A DNA stretch of 64,000 nucleotides, taken from contig NZ_JAPDHZ010000003.1 in assembly GCF_029525555.1 (NCBI RefSeq), forward strand, positions 1,674,001 through 1,738,000, written 5' to 3'. Of this stretch, positions 26,029 to 37,000 are shown in pieces. The stretch is from Cohnella ginsengisoli (GTDB lineage Bacteria; Bacillota; Bacilli; Paenibacillales; Paenibacillaceae). The position numbers and the translations under genes were made by a program. Every line of letters begins with the position of its first letter. Position 1 is the first letter of the stretch. Under the pieces are notes generated by a model. The model did no database searches, was not told where the DNA came from, and saw only the letters and a list, made by a program, of their open reading frames with translations.

Positions 26029-27108
26029 ATGAAGATGGAAGACATCGCCAGGCTCGCCGGCGTATCCAAAGCCGCCGTGTCGCTGGCGCTCAACGGGAAA
26101 GGGGGCATCGGTCCGGAAACGCGGGACCGGATCCTTCAAATCGCCAAGGAAAACGGCTACCAGCCCAAGTCGCGAACCGCGGCCCGCGAACCGCAGAGCG
26201 CCTCGATCACGTTCCTTGTGTTCGCCAACTCCGGCATCGTCTTGGAGCAATATTACCAGCAGCCCTTCTTCCGGGAGCTGATTCACTATATCGAGGAACG
26301 ATGCCGCGCGAGCGGCTATTCCCTGCTGTTCTCCTCCGTAGACATGTCCGCGTTCGACGAAGGCATCCGGGCGATCGCCGAGGACAAGCGCGCCGACGGC
26401 GTCATTCTGCTGGGCACGAACTTGAACAAAGCGATGCTCGAACAGGTCGCCGATCGCTTGAACGCCCCGCTTGTCGTGCTGGACACCTGCTTCGAGACGC
26501 TCCCGATTCCTTTTATTCAGATTAACAACGTCATTGGTTCCTATCAGGCGGGTCAGCATCTGTGCGGGCTCGGTCACCGCGACATCGGCTACATCGCTTC
26601 CGATATTCGCATCCGCAACTTCGACGACCGCCGCGCCGGGTTCATGCAGGCGCTGCAGGAGCACGGGCGGGAGCTGTCGCCGGAGCATGTCTTCTCGGTA
26701 GCGCCCACCATCCTCGCTTCCCAGGACGCGCTGAAGAAGCGATTGTCCGCCTACCGGGAATCGCGGCAGCCGATGCCGACGGCCTTCTTCTGCGAATGCG
26801 ACTACATCGCGATCAGCGCGATCAAATCGCTCGTCGAGCTGGGCTACCGCGTGCCGGAGGACGTCTCCGTGGTCGGCTTCGACAACATCTCCGAAGCGCT
26901 CATCGTGTCTCCCGAGCTTACGACCGTGCACGTAGAAAAGGAACGGATGGCCCGCCTCGCGGTCGACATGATCGTCGAAGCGATCGAATCCGACTCGCTC
27001 GTCGGCTCGAAGGTGCTCGTGGACACGCAATTGATCGCGAGAGGGTCCTCCCGCTCCCCGGATCCGGCAGCGCTCGTGGCGACGGCGCCATCGGACGCCG
27101 TTCGCTAA
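26029..27108 (+). CDS. LacI-family transcriptional regulator of the sugar operon
   Basis: Protein of 359 residues. The helix-turn-helix MEDIARLAGVSKAAVSLALN lies at the N-terminus. A periplasmic-binding-protein-like sensor domain follows, with SVVGFDNISEALIVSPELTT near its end. I chose ATG 26029 (GGAGA eight bases upstream) over 26014, which has no ribosome binding site. Divergent from the isomerase operon with shared operator-like repeats, it most likely represses the operon until the sugar or a derivative binds. Confidence 0.92.
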   Translation: MKMEDIARLAGVSKAAVSLALNGKGGIGPETRDRILQIAKENGYQPKSRTAAREPQSASITFLVFANSGIVLEQYYQQPFFRELIHYIEERCRASGYSLLFSSVDMSAFDEGIRAIAEDKRADGVILLGTNLNKAMLEQVADRLNAPLVVLDTCFETLPIPFIQINNVIGSYQAGQHLCGLGHRDIGYIASDIRIRNFDDRRAGFMQALQEHGRELSPEHVFSVAPTILASQDALKKRLSAYRESRQPMPTAFFCECDYIAISAIKSLVELGYRVPEDVSVVGFDNISEALIVSPELTTVHVEKERMARLAVDMIVEAIESDSLVGSKVLVDTQLIARGSSRSPDPAALVATAPSDAVR

Positions 27109-27155
27109 TGACGCCGCGAACATAAGCAATACCGATAGAAAGATCGCCCGAAGCG

Positions 27156-27199
27156 AAAGGTACAGCCCCTGCGGAAACTAGGAGGCTGTACCTTTCTTG
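27156..27199 (+). terminator. Terminator after lacI
   Basis: A perfect 12-bp stem AAAGGTACAGCC/GGCTGTACCTTT with a 16-base loop, followed by a T-rich tail, 48 bp after the regulator stop. Confidence 0.7.
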
Positions 27200-27278
27200 C
27201 TGCTTGAGTCGATCATGCGCGCACCGATCGACGCTACCGTCTACACCGTCGCTACAAGCTCACACCAGCCCCTGCCCG

Positions 27279-27405
27279 GTAACGTTGCTTTTCTCACTTA
27301 CAGCCCACCTTGAGCCTCATTGTCCCGCTATAGCCGCGCTTTTCTCGCTTACAGCCACAACTCGGCTCAGTAACGTTGGTTTTCTCGCTTTCAGCCCGCC
27401 TTGAT
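27279..27405. repeat. Three degenerate direct repeats
   Basis: Copies at about 27279, 27331 and 27370 share the core TTTTCTCGCTTACAGCC (variants TTTTCTCACTTACAGCC and TTTTCTCGCTTTCAGCC). Two begin with GTAACGTTG and end with CCTTGA. No coding function is visible in 27200-27640. The repeat may be a dispersed family in this genome. Confidence 0.6.
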
Positions 27406-27429
27406 CTTCGGCATTAGCGCTATTTTTGA

Positions 27430-27484
27430 TTTGATACCTTCATTTTGGATGACAAACGGGATACCTCAAATGGAGGTATCAAAA
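27430..27484. repeat. Inverted repeat (18-bp arms)
   Basis: TTTGATACCTTCATTTTG (27430-27447) faces CAAATGGAGGTATCAAAA (27467-27484) across 19 bases, with two or three mismatches. Could be a small palindromic element or a hairpin. It is not clearly linked to a gene. Confidence 0.55.
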
Positions 27485-27672
27485 CAAAAACGATGCTATG
27501 TATCCCTTCGCTCGCAGGCGATATACTGAGGGGCAGCATAAAGAAAACGCTATCAACCACTCGTTCGTTTAACGCTTCGCCGCCGATTGCCCCGTGATAT
27601 ACTTCGCTTTTTCGCTGCCCTACCTAGTACGGCATTTCGAGAAATTTTTCGACCGGATCAACGCCGTCGATC

Positions 27673-28192
27673 ATGCGATATTTGCGCGCTTTGCGGCCCG
27701 TCGCCGGCATGGATTTGCATTGTCCGCACAGATGGGAAGAGTGGAACGACCATGTCTTTATCGTTAAAACGGGCACCGAGGCGGACCGCAGGATCGAGCG
27801 TTTCGGGCAAGCGCTGAGCGAGCTGTCGCGGGGATTGGACGGCGCACGGGACATCCCGTACGATCCGGCCTACGATATCGAGGGGGGGCGACGACTGGAA
27901 CCAGCCGTATCCCACCTGCTCTTCGTTTATGATTCAGGAAAACGTGCCGATGGCTTTTTCGATCGAGATCCCTTACTTCGGTCTTGTCGGCGGGCAGTAT
28001 ACGACCAATTCCCTTCGGCGTCTGCGCGAACGCATGGCGCGGGCGTTATCGATTTATATTTGGGCGAATAACGAGGATAAGCGAGGCAGGAGCAGCAGTC
28101 GCAACGAATCGAATAGATCGCTTATACAGCTTCGTCCCATGACAAAGTTGTCTTTGCCGCGCCCCGCTATTATAATGAAAACATTATTATGA
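27673..28192 (+). pseudogene. 5'-truncated M14-like zinc carboxypeptidase remnant
   Basis: The visible part starts at the middle of a metallopeptidase domain: VAGMDLHCPHRWEEWNDHV has the Asp-Leu-His zinc-ligand environment of M14-like enzymes. It continues SELSRGLDG and, after removing one base from G run 27882-27888, EGGDDWNQPYPTCSSFMIQE and FSIEIPYFGLVGGQ with the C-terminal catalytic-type Glu. The N-terminal half with the HxxE motif is missing and no start or ribosome binding site precedes it, so I call it a remnant. Its 3' end runs into the promoter of the next gene. Family assignment is by eye. Confidence 0.5.
28148..28176 (+). promoter_or_regulatory. Sigma-A promoter of the dehydrogenase gene
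   Basis: TTGTCT (28148-28153), a 17-bp spacer and a perfect TATAAT (28171-28176), about 50 bp before the SDR start. Confidence 0.65.
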
Positions 28193-28203
28193 ACGCGCGT
28201 TCA
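28190..28203. promoter_or_regulatory. Perfect palindrome in the initial transcribed region (repressor operator candidate)
   Basis: TGAACGCGCGTTCA is a perfect 14-bp palindrome 14 bp after the -10 element, the position and style of a TetR-family operator. The only TetR gene in the window is at 33270-33867. A link is speculative. Confidence 0.45.
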
Positions 28204-28226
28204 CAAGAGAAGGGATGGATCGTTCG

Positions 28227-28978
28227 ATGTATAACGTAAAAGGAAAATGGGCGCTGATTACGGGCGCGAGCCGCGGCGTCGGCTATCAGACGGCGATCTT
28301 CATGGCCCGGCAGGGCTGCAATCTGATCTTGCACAGCAGGAAGCCCGAGCATACGGCTTCCGTGGTCGAGGAGGTTCGTTCGCTCGGCATTGAAGCCTAT
28401 GCCGTAAGCGCGGAGCTTGGTGCGACGGACGAAGTCGAAGCCATGCTGAACGAGATCGAAGCGAAGGGTACGCAGGTCGATATCGTGTTCAACAATGCCG
28501 CGGTACAGATCGCCTATCGGACGGACTACTGGCAGACGCCGGTCAGCGACTTCGAGCAGAGCTTAAGATCAACTTCATCTCGGCGGCGCTGATCTGCAAC
28601 CGGCTGATCCCCAAGATGATCGAACGCGGCCATGGGCGCGTGATCAACACGACGAGCGGCATCCGCAACGAACCCGAGCAAGCCGGATACGCGGCGAGCA
28701 AAGCCGCGCTCGACAAGTTCACCAAGGATCTGGCCTCCAGGCTGGACGGGACGGACGTCGTCATCAGCCTGACCGATCCGGGCTGGTGCCGTACCGATCT
28801 GGGCGGGCCCCAGGCGCCCAACGCCGTGGAGTCCGTCATCCCGGGCATCTCCGTCGGCGCGTTCGTCGACGATCGGCGGAGCGGTCGCTTCCTGCATGCG
28901 CAGCTGTTCACGGGCATGACGCTCGAAGCGGCCGTCGCCAAGGCCGAGCAGATGGAAGCGACGCCGTACGCGATCTGA
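28227..28978 (+). CDS. Short-chain dehydrogenase/reductase, frameshifted as read
   Basis: About 250 residues. The NAD(P) motif ALITGASRGVGYQTA, the NNA strand (DIVFNNAAVQ), the catalytic Ser in INTTSGIR and YAASKAAL (Tyr-X3-Lys) are all present, but in two frames. The shift lies near 28555-28562 (GAGCAGAGCTTAAG) and is minus one, outside any homopolymer. After correction the sequence reads LKINFISAALICNRLIPKMI. I prefer ATG 28227 over 28215 for ribosome-binding-site spacing. The substrate is unknown; it may detoxify carbonyl compounds, given the likely repressor site upstream. Confidence 0.82.
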
Positions 28979-29010
28979 TCCCATCGGCTTCGGCTTCGGC
29001 CCGCACAAAC

Positions 29011-29055
29011 AGAGGACTGTCCCCTGTCATCTCGAATGACGGGACAGTCCTCTTG
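29011..29055. terminator. Bidirectional terminator hairpin
   Basis: AGAGGACTGTCCC pairs perfectly with GGGACAGTCCTCT (13 bp), with a second inner stem GTCAT/ATGAC. It lies between the convergent SDR and SLH-protein genes and serves both. Confidence 0.75.
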
Positions 29056-29096
29056 CTTATGCGCGTATTGCTGCCTGAATCGGTTCGCGAATATCC

Positions 29097-32000
29097 TTAC
29101 CGCAACGATGCCAGCCGCGCCAGCAGCACGACCGCTTCGGCTCGCGTGATCGGGGCCAATGGATTGAACCTGTTAAGGCTTTGACCCTCTACAAGCCCCG
29201 CTTTCAATGCCGCATTAATATAGGGCAGCGCCCACTCGGCGATCGCGGCATCGTCGGCGAAGGAAGTGCGCTCCTTATTCGTTAAAGGCAATCGCGCGGC
29301 CCTTGCGATCAGCGCGGCCGTCTCGATTCGGCTCAATGGAGCGCCGGGTCGGAAGCTACGGTCCTGATAACCGCTGACGATGCCCGCTTCCTCGACAGCA
29401 GCCACGGCCTCGCTTGCCCATGCCGGAATATCGCCCTGATCTTCGAAGCTCGATGAGTGGCCTCCCGGCAATGCCAGTACGCGATTCAGCAGCACTGCGA
29501 ATTCCGCACGCGTGACCGGTAGGTTCGGCCGGAACGTGCCGTCGGGATAGCCGGCGATGATTCCCTTGGCGACGGCGCTCTCGATCTCCTGCTCGGCCCA
29601 GTGCCCGGCGATGTCGGTCGGCACCGGAATCGGCGGCTCAGAAGTCGGTTCGTCGTCCACGAGAATAACGGCAAATTTGGTGAAATGATCCGTCTCGCCT
29701 GCCAAAGTGCCTCCGGAATGCTTACCTCCGATGGCCGTCCATTTTGCCTGGGTTTCGTCATAATAAACCAATGCCGGATGTTGATCGTCGGCCCAGGAAT
29801 GGCTCTTGACGTTCAGTCGCAGGCGCACGGGAACGTCGAACTTGCCCGGCGTATCCTTCAGCAATTCATAGACGTCGGACAAGATCAATTGACCGGGTTG
29901 GAGCAAGCTCTTTGCTTCTTCCGTCACCTTTTTTAAGCGTGACGTTGGTCGCTTGCTTGATCGCATCCGCAGGGACGTACAGCTCCAGCCCCTCGATCGA
30001 TAGCGTATACTCGCGTCCGGGAACGAGATAATACGACGCCTGATTCACAACCGGGTTCGAATAAGGAACGTTTGTCACCGGAGAATCGATGATATTGTCT
30101 ATAACAAGCGATTGTACCTGCCTGTTCCCTGCCGAATCCGCCGCAAACACGGTATAGTTGCCGTTCGCGCTCACATGGAACAAGCCAGAGGACGGAACGT
30201 CGGTCCCGACGTCCGGGTCATCGAAGTCAGCTGTGGCTAACGAACCAGCCGCCCACTTCAACGCTTCTATTTTATTGCCCGCCGCATCGTCCGCGACGGC
30301 TGCCGACACCGTGATGTCGACCCCGTCCGCGGCAGCTGACTTTGGCGTGTAGTCCAGCGCAATGGTTGGCGCCTTATTCACGATATTCGCGATGGCAATC
30401 TCCTCGACCCGTTCGTTGCCGGCTTCGTCTATGGCGTAGACCGTGTAAGTGCCGTTATCCGCGGCTTCGAACGTTCCGCCTGTCAAGGTCGTTCCCGCCC
30501 CGTCAAAATAAGATACGTTCCGGTTCCCCGCCGCCCATTTGACCGCGGCTATGTTCGTACCCGTTCCGTCCGTATCCACCGCGATCGTCACGGGACCGCC
30601 CACCGGCGCTGTCGTCGCAGGCGTCAACGCAATCTCGGGGAGCTCCCCGTCGATGACGATGCCGTTCGTATCCGGCAGCGGACTCGCCAGATCCAGGGAC
30701 ACGGGACTGCCTATTGTCGTCACGGACGAAGTTGAGGGGGCGACGAGCGCATCCCCCCAGTTGGATACCGGCCGCAGCGCGGTCGCCTTCTTGAACGGTA
30801 TAGCGGAACTGCAGCTTGCGCGGATCGCCGCCGGACATGCCTTCATACGTAGCGGACAGACCTGCGCTGTTATCCAGCTCGATCGGCAGCTTCGGCGGCG
30901 CGGCGGAATCGACGTCGACGGGATAATCGTAGGCGACCACAAAATTCAGTTCGTCGCCTATGCCGTAGATGTCGTCCGGCGGAACGGATATAACGGCCGC
31001 CGAAGGCGACGGCACGGCAAGCGTGAACCGGTACACGCCAATTTGCCCGTTGCCGCCCTTCACGACGATCTCGACCGGCTTGTCGCCCAGGTTCAAATCA
31101 ACTTCGCGCGTATTGCCGTTAACGCCGTCGATATAGACGGTTTGCCCCACTGACGGCGTCACCGTGAACTCCGCTTGAGGAACCGGCGCTTCGAGCGCAA
31201 TCGCGTAGATGCCTGTCGAGGCATTAAAAACGGAGGGCGTCATCGTCAGCATGGTACCGGGCGCCGCGACCGCGATGGCGGCCGGACTCACGCCTTGAAG
31301 GCTGGCATACGGCATCGGATAAGTCGTTCCTTCGACGATACCCCATCTTTTCCCGATGCCGAACGCCCACACCGATCCGCTATAGCCGGTATAGGTCGCT
31401 TGCTTCATCATGTCCCCCGTGCTATGCGGCGTGCCGCCGCCTGCCGAGGAAGCTTGCCCGCTGCGCTCACTGTCCCAGAATGCATGCGTCACCGATCCGG
31501 CTGCCGCTCCCGAGCCGATGAGCCCGCCGCCGCCGCTAACCGCCTGCACAGCGGCCGCAGCGTACGATTCGTTCAAGGAAGTCAGGGCATCCGCAGTACC
31601 GATGAGGCCGCCGACATCGCTTGCGCCGGAGATCTCCCCCTGGACGGATACGCCGTCTACAACCGTGTTCCCCGCGCGACCGATCAATCCGCCGACCTTG
31701 TCTGCGCCGGCAATATCCGCATTCACGATCGAGACATCGGAGATCTTCGCCCCGGACGTGACGCCGAACAAACCCTGTTCATCGGAAGCCGGACGATGGA
31801 CGTTTACATTCGCGATCGTGTGGCCGTTCCCTTCGAATAAGCCTGTAAACGGCGATATCCCGCTGCCGATCGGCTTCCATCCGGCGGACGCGGAAAATAC
31901 GGTCAAATCAATATCCGCTTCGAGTTCATAGCTGTCGTCCAGCTCGTAACCGACGGACGTATCTCCGATTTTGGACAACTGCTCCGCGGTCGCGATGCGA

Positions 32001-33214
32001 TGCGGATATTGCGCGCTTCCGTCTTCCCGGTTGACGGTCAGCTTGTAGACCACGTTGAGCGCGGCCGGATCGTCAGCGTCGCTGACTTTGATCTCGAATA
32101 TATTTGTTCCCGGATTCAGCGCTAGCGTCTCCGAATCTGTTTTTCCGTCTATCGAAACGATTGAACCCGCGGCGAGCGGCGATCCCGACACTTCCACCTG
32201 GTCGGTCTCGCTTCCCACCCGAACTTCGTAAATGCCGTAGTCGCCGGCAAAATCGCGATCCAGCTCCTGCGCCACGCCACCCGTATCCGTTACGTTCAGC
32301 GAGTCGAGCGCTACTTTCTTGTAATCGCTGTATTGAAGCGGATAGGCGGCGCCCTCCACCATGCCCCAGACCGGGTCGTTCGTACCGTTCCCGGTGAAGT
32401 CCCAGCCCGAATAGGTCGACCTTTGCAGCATCTGCGCGGTCGACTTGCCCGTGCCCGCCGCGGAAGCGGACTGCCCGCTTGTCTCCGTGTCCCAGTAGGC
32501 GGATGTCACCACTACAGGACCGTCTATCCGTCCGACCAGACCGCCGGCATTCGTGCCGGGATCGACGGCAGCGGTCGAATACGACCGGGCGATCGAACCT
32601 CGGGCGCCGTTGCCGGTACCGTAGCCGATCAATCCGCCGAAGCTATCGCCAGTTCCCGGTACGACAGCGACATGCCCGGCCATGTAGCTGTCGGAGATGT
32701 TTGACAGGCTGTTATAGCCAACCAAACCGCCTACAACTTCAACACCGGACACCGTGCCTTGAACGGAGGCGCGGCTAATAGAAGAACTATCCCAGAAGCC
32801 GGCTAACCCGCCAACATCGGAATGCCCCATCACGTTTACGTTCGTCAGATGCACGTTGGCAATCGTCGCATGGTCTGCGAAGCCGAATAACCCGACACTA
32901 TTCATGCCAGGCCGATTGATCGTCAAATTCCGGATGGCAAAACCGTTGCCGTCGAAGCTGCCCGTAAATCCGCTTGCGTTGGTCCCGATCGGCTCCCAGC
33001 CGGCACCGGCACTATACACGGCCAGGTCGATATCCTGCATCAGCTTGTAATGACCTGCCAGGTCGTCGCGGACATGATACAAATCCGACGCGCTGTTAAT
33101 CGGCGTCCAGACGGCGTCGGCGGCCCATGCATGCCGAAGCGTCCCCGCCGCATGGGACAGGACGGCCGAAGCCATTAAGAAAACCAGCATGATTGCGATC
33201 GCTTTGCGCTTCAT
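29097..33214 (-). CDS. Secreted SLH-anchored surface protein with GLUG repeats, two frameshifts as read
   Basis: Three frames join to about 1371 residues. A signal peptide (AIMLVFLMASAVLSHAAG) is followed by two GLUG-rich beta-solenoid blocks (FTGSFDGNGFAIRNLTINRP; FTGLFEGNGHTIANVNVHRP) separated and followed by cadherin-like beta-sandwich segments. Ig-like modules (NGTYTVYAIDEAGN, NGNYTVFAADSAGN) and three C-terminal SLH domains follow (AKGIIAGYPDGTFRPN, EAGIVSGYQDRSFRPG, and a third from ADDAAIAEWALPYIN). Frame corrections are at C run 30753-30758 and T run 29929-29934, each with one extra base. The SLH domains attach it to pyruvylated wall polymer. An adhesive or binding role is likely; no catalytic site is evident. 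Confidence 0.85.
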
Positions 33215-33269
33215 TCTTCTTTCTCCTTTTATCTTCCGAATATAAAAGCGAACGGAGCGAGCCCTTCGG

Positions 33270-33867
33270 CTACCGAATTAGCTTCACCAGCCCCTCGATC
33301 AAAACCTGCGGGTCCGTTCCGCCGAACAACGCCGAGAAGATCGTATACCCTTCGTTGAAGGCGATCACTTGCATCGCGATCGGGCGCGGATCTTTTTCCT
33401 TCGCGATCCATCCCTTGTCCTGCAGCGACACGATCAAGCGTTCGATCCCCGCGATCCACCGGCGATATTTTTCTTTAAGCAGCCGCTGCATCGCTTCGTC
33501 CCGTTTGGTCTGCTGATAAAAATCGACGAGCGTCACGATCCAGTTGTCGATCCCCTTCATCAGCTCGCCAAGTCGCGCAAGCGTGAATCCGATCACTTCC
33601 TCAAGCGTGCAGTCGGAGGGGCTATACTCCCTGGGAATATCCCACCAGCCTTCCGTTACTTCGATCTGGAAGTCCAGTACGTGCATAAACAGCTGCTCTT
33701 TGCTTTGAAAATGACCGTAAAACGCCCCCTTCGTATGTCCGGTGCGCGATACGATGTCCGCCAACGTCGTAGACGCAAATCCCTTCTCCGCAAAGCAATG
33801 CCAGCCCGCTTCAACCAGCATCCGGTACGTCGCTTCTCTTTTTAACTGGAACTTGTTTTTTTTGCAA
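33270..33867 (-). CDS. TetR-family transcriptional regulator, frameshifted near start
   Basis: About 198 residues. The N-terminal DNA-binding domain reads GWHCFAEKGFASTTLADIVS and TGHTKGAFYGHFQSKEQLF. The ligand domain is helical with several Trp residues. An ATG at 33821 gives an incomplete first helix. Reading upstream and removing one base from the eight-base T run 33856-33863 gives a TTG start at 33867, eight bases after GGGAGA, and the usual N-terminal helix (KNKFQLKREATYRMLVEAG). It lies 55 bp upstream of the SLH-protein gene in the same direction and may be cotranscribed with it. Confidence 0.85.
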
Positions 33868-33993
33868 AACGGTCTCTCCCTTTTGCTTTCTTTGAATCAT
33901 ATACATTCCATAAGGTATATAAATTGATTTACTATTATTTACCACAAATAAGTATGCCGTATTTTGCCGAAAAGCGTCAAGATATAAGATAGC

Positions 33994-34036
33994 GAAAACC
34001 GCCGGAGCGGCCCGAAATCGGGCTGCCGCCGGCGGT
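33994..34036 (-). terminator. Terminator of the giant secreted-protein gene
   Basis: Minus strand hairpin ACCGCCGG/CCGGCGGT with an inner CCCG/CGGG stem, then TTTT, 60 bp past the stop at 34096. The remainder of 33868-34095 holds only short AT-rich promoter-like sequence. Confidence 0.55.
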
Positions 34037-34095
34037 CGGTCGGAAGCGGATCTAGCTTTCTGTTGAAGCTTAAGAAGGATTTCTAAGACGGGCGC

Positions 34096-37000
34096 TTAAG
34101 GCTCATACACGTTGAACTCGTAAATGCTCCACCACGGGGAGGCCGCGGCCGTCAGCACGACCTTGATATACTGGGCCGTCTGCACGGGGAAAGCGACGGT
34201 CTGCACGTTGCCGCTGCCCGTGCCGCTCGCGACTGCAGTGCCCCAGTTCGTGCCGTCGGAGGAGACGTATACTTCGTAAGCACGGGGATAATCGCTGCCG
34301 CCCGTAGAGTCCAGCGTGATCTTGTTGAACGTCTTGGCCCCACCCATGTTGACCTGATAGTACTGCCCGACCTGCTGCGCGGCGCTCGTCGCCCAGCGCG
34401 TCGACGCATTGCCGTCCAGCGCAGCAGCCGTCCCATAGGTGGCAGACGAAGCTGCCGCTGTCCAACCGGTCCTATTCAGCGCCGCGCCGCTCGAAGGCGT
34501 GGCCGATACCTGCGCGGAGTCCGCGCTCTCGCCGCCCGAACTAAGGGCGCTCACGACATAATAATACGTCGTCCCGTTCGCGACGGTCGTGTCGGCGTAG
34601 ACGGCGCCGGTCACGCTCGTCGCGACGATGCTGTACGGGCCGCCGCTGACGGTGCCGCGCTTCACGTTATAGCCGGTCGCGCCGGCAGAAGCCGTCCAGC
34701 CCAGGTTGACCTTGCCGCTGCCGCCTGTCGCGGTAAGACCGGTCGGCGCTGCCAGCGGAACGGTGACGGATGCCTCGGCGGCGTTCGGCCCCGCCCCGGC
34801 CGCATTCGCGGCGGAGACAGTGTAATAGTAGGTCGCGCCCGCCGCTGCGGCATTGTCCGTATAGGCATTCGTCGTGAGGCCCGTGGCCAAGCTCGTATAC
34901 GGACCTCCTGCGACGGTCGCGCGCTTCACCGTATAACTAGTTGCGCCGGACACGACGTTCCAGGCCAGCTGGACGTTGCCGCTAACCAAGCTGGCCGTAA
35001 GGCCGGTTGGCGCGGCAGGGGTCGCGCTGAGCTCGTCGGCGCCGATGTCGTAGGCCGAGCCGGACGGACGCGGCTGGCCGTCCATGTCCAGCGGCACGTC
35101 GGCCGGCAGCGCGAAGCCGGTATCGATCGCCGCCGAGGCGGTGGCCGCGTTCAGATGGTAATCGCCGGCGGCCGCGTTGACCAGCATGCTCGCGGTGCCG
35201 TTCGTAATATTGTTGCTGCTGGTAGCCGCGCCGCCGTCGCGGAGCTTCACCGCTTTGTCCATCAGGTTGTTGCGCACGTCGCCGCTGCTTCCTGCGAACC
35301 TGGACTCCACGGCGCCTACGCCCGACGGAACGCCAAGAATCGTGTTGTTGTAAACCTTGAAGCCGGAAGCCTTGTTCATATAGACGCCCGCGTCGGCCGT
35401 TCCGTACACGACATTGTTGCGCATGATGCCGCCGCGGTGCTCAAGCGACGTATCTCCGTTCCGGAAGTACTGCGGCGCGGTACCGCCGCCGCCGAACGAC
35501 ATGGCGATGAAGCTGTTCTGGAACACGTTGTTCTCGACGAGCGTGTCGATGGAATTGCCTTTGGCGAAGAAGGCATAGGCGACGCCGCCGCCGGACATTT
35601 TCGCGTTCTGGAAGGTGTTGCCCCGGATGATCCAGCCCTTGGCCGCGATCAGGTCTACCCCTTCCACGACGCTGCGCGTACCGCCCGTCGTGTAGCCGAT
35701 CAAGGAGTTCTCGATCGTGCCGTAGTCCGCGTAAGGCAGATCCAGGCTGCCGCCCGAGGTCGACTTGAAGCCGCCTTCCCCGTTGTCCCAAGTCTTCAGA
35801 TGATCGGCGCGGAAATAATCCGACCCCGAGTTCACCTGGATCGCATGGTAGTAAGAATCGCGGATCGTCATGTTTTTGAACGTCACATAGTCTGAGTCGT
35901 TGACCTTGAAGTTGATATCCATGCTCGAGGCGTCGATGCCCGGCCCGGCGACGACCGTGTCGTCGTAGTTCGAGGTCGCGCCCTGGATCGTAATGTTGTT
36001 TTTGCCGTTGATATTGATCGTCGCCGTCTGGCTGTAAGTCCCTGCGGCGAGGGTAATGACCCTGCCCTGCGCGGGCGCCTGGTCGATCGCCTGCTGCAGC
36101 TGGGACAGCGAAGCGACCGTCACGCTGTCCGGCGTCGGTGTCGCGGTCGTCGCGCTGACGGAGTTGGACAGGCCGCCGTAGTTGCCGCCGTCATCGTACG
36201 TCTTGACCGCGAAGTAATAGGTCGCGCCTGTCTGAAGCTGGTTGACCTGGTACTTCATCGTCTGGCCGGGACTCTTCTGCGCCAGCTCATCCTCCGCCTG
36301 CGTCGCCGCGGCCCACTGGGCCTCGGTCGTAATCGGCGAAGTCGAGTACCGGACGTCGTAGCCTTCCGCCAAGCCGTTGTTGCCATCGTTGCCCGGCGCC
36401 GTCCAGGTCAGCTGCACGCTGCGCGCGCCCGGGTTCGCCGCCTGCAGATCGGCGATCGCCGCAGGCGGCGTCGGATCGTTCGCCGCCGTCGTGACGGGCA
36501 CGACGTTGGACAGGGCCGAGGCGTTGGACGCCTCGTCGAACGTCCGCATCGCGAAGAACAGCGACGCGCCCGCGGGCAGTCCGGTTACCGCCATCGTCTG
36601 CGTCGTGCCCGCGATCGCCGGAGCCGGCTCGTTCGTCAGCTGCACGGCATTGTTCCAGTTGTTTTCCGTGATGCTGGACGTGTAGTAGCGGATGTCATAG
36701 GAAGCGGCCGTACCGGTCGTGCCGTCGTCGCCCGGAGCGGTCCACGACAGGTTGGTCGACTTCCAGGTCGTACCGGACGCGGACAGATTCGCGATCGCGC
36801 CCGGGGCCGTCGCATCTCCGGGATTCGCGTACACCTCGAGCTCCACGGGGGTATTGACCAGATTCGTCTCCCCCGTGACTCTCACGTGCCCGTTGGCCCA
36901 GGACCTGACGTACCTGGCACTGACGGGCGTCGCCAGCGCGATGTTTTTGCCCGAGCCGTCGGTCGGCTCCTGGTAGGCCGCGTCGCTGCCCGCGCCGAGT

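Noticed and set aside
30753..30758. Programmed ribosomal frameshifting at homopolymer runs
   Set aside because: The same +1 pattern occurs in about seventeen unrelated genes, without slippery heptamers plus pseudoknots, and mended products match full families. Sequencing error explains all.
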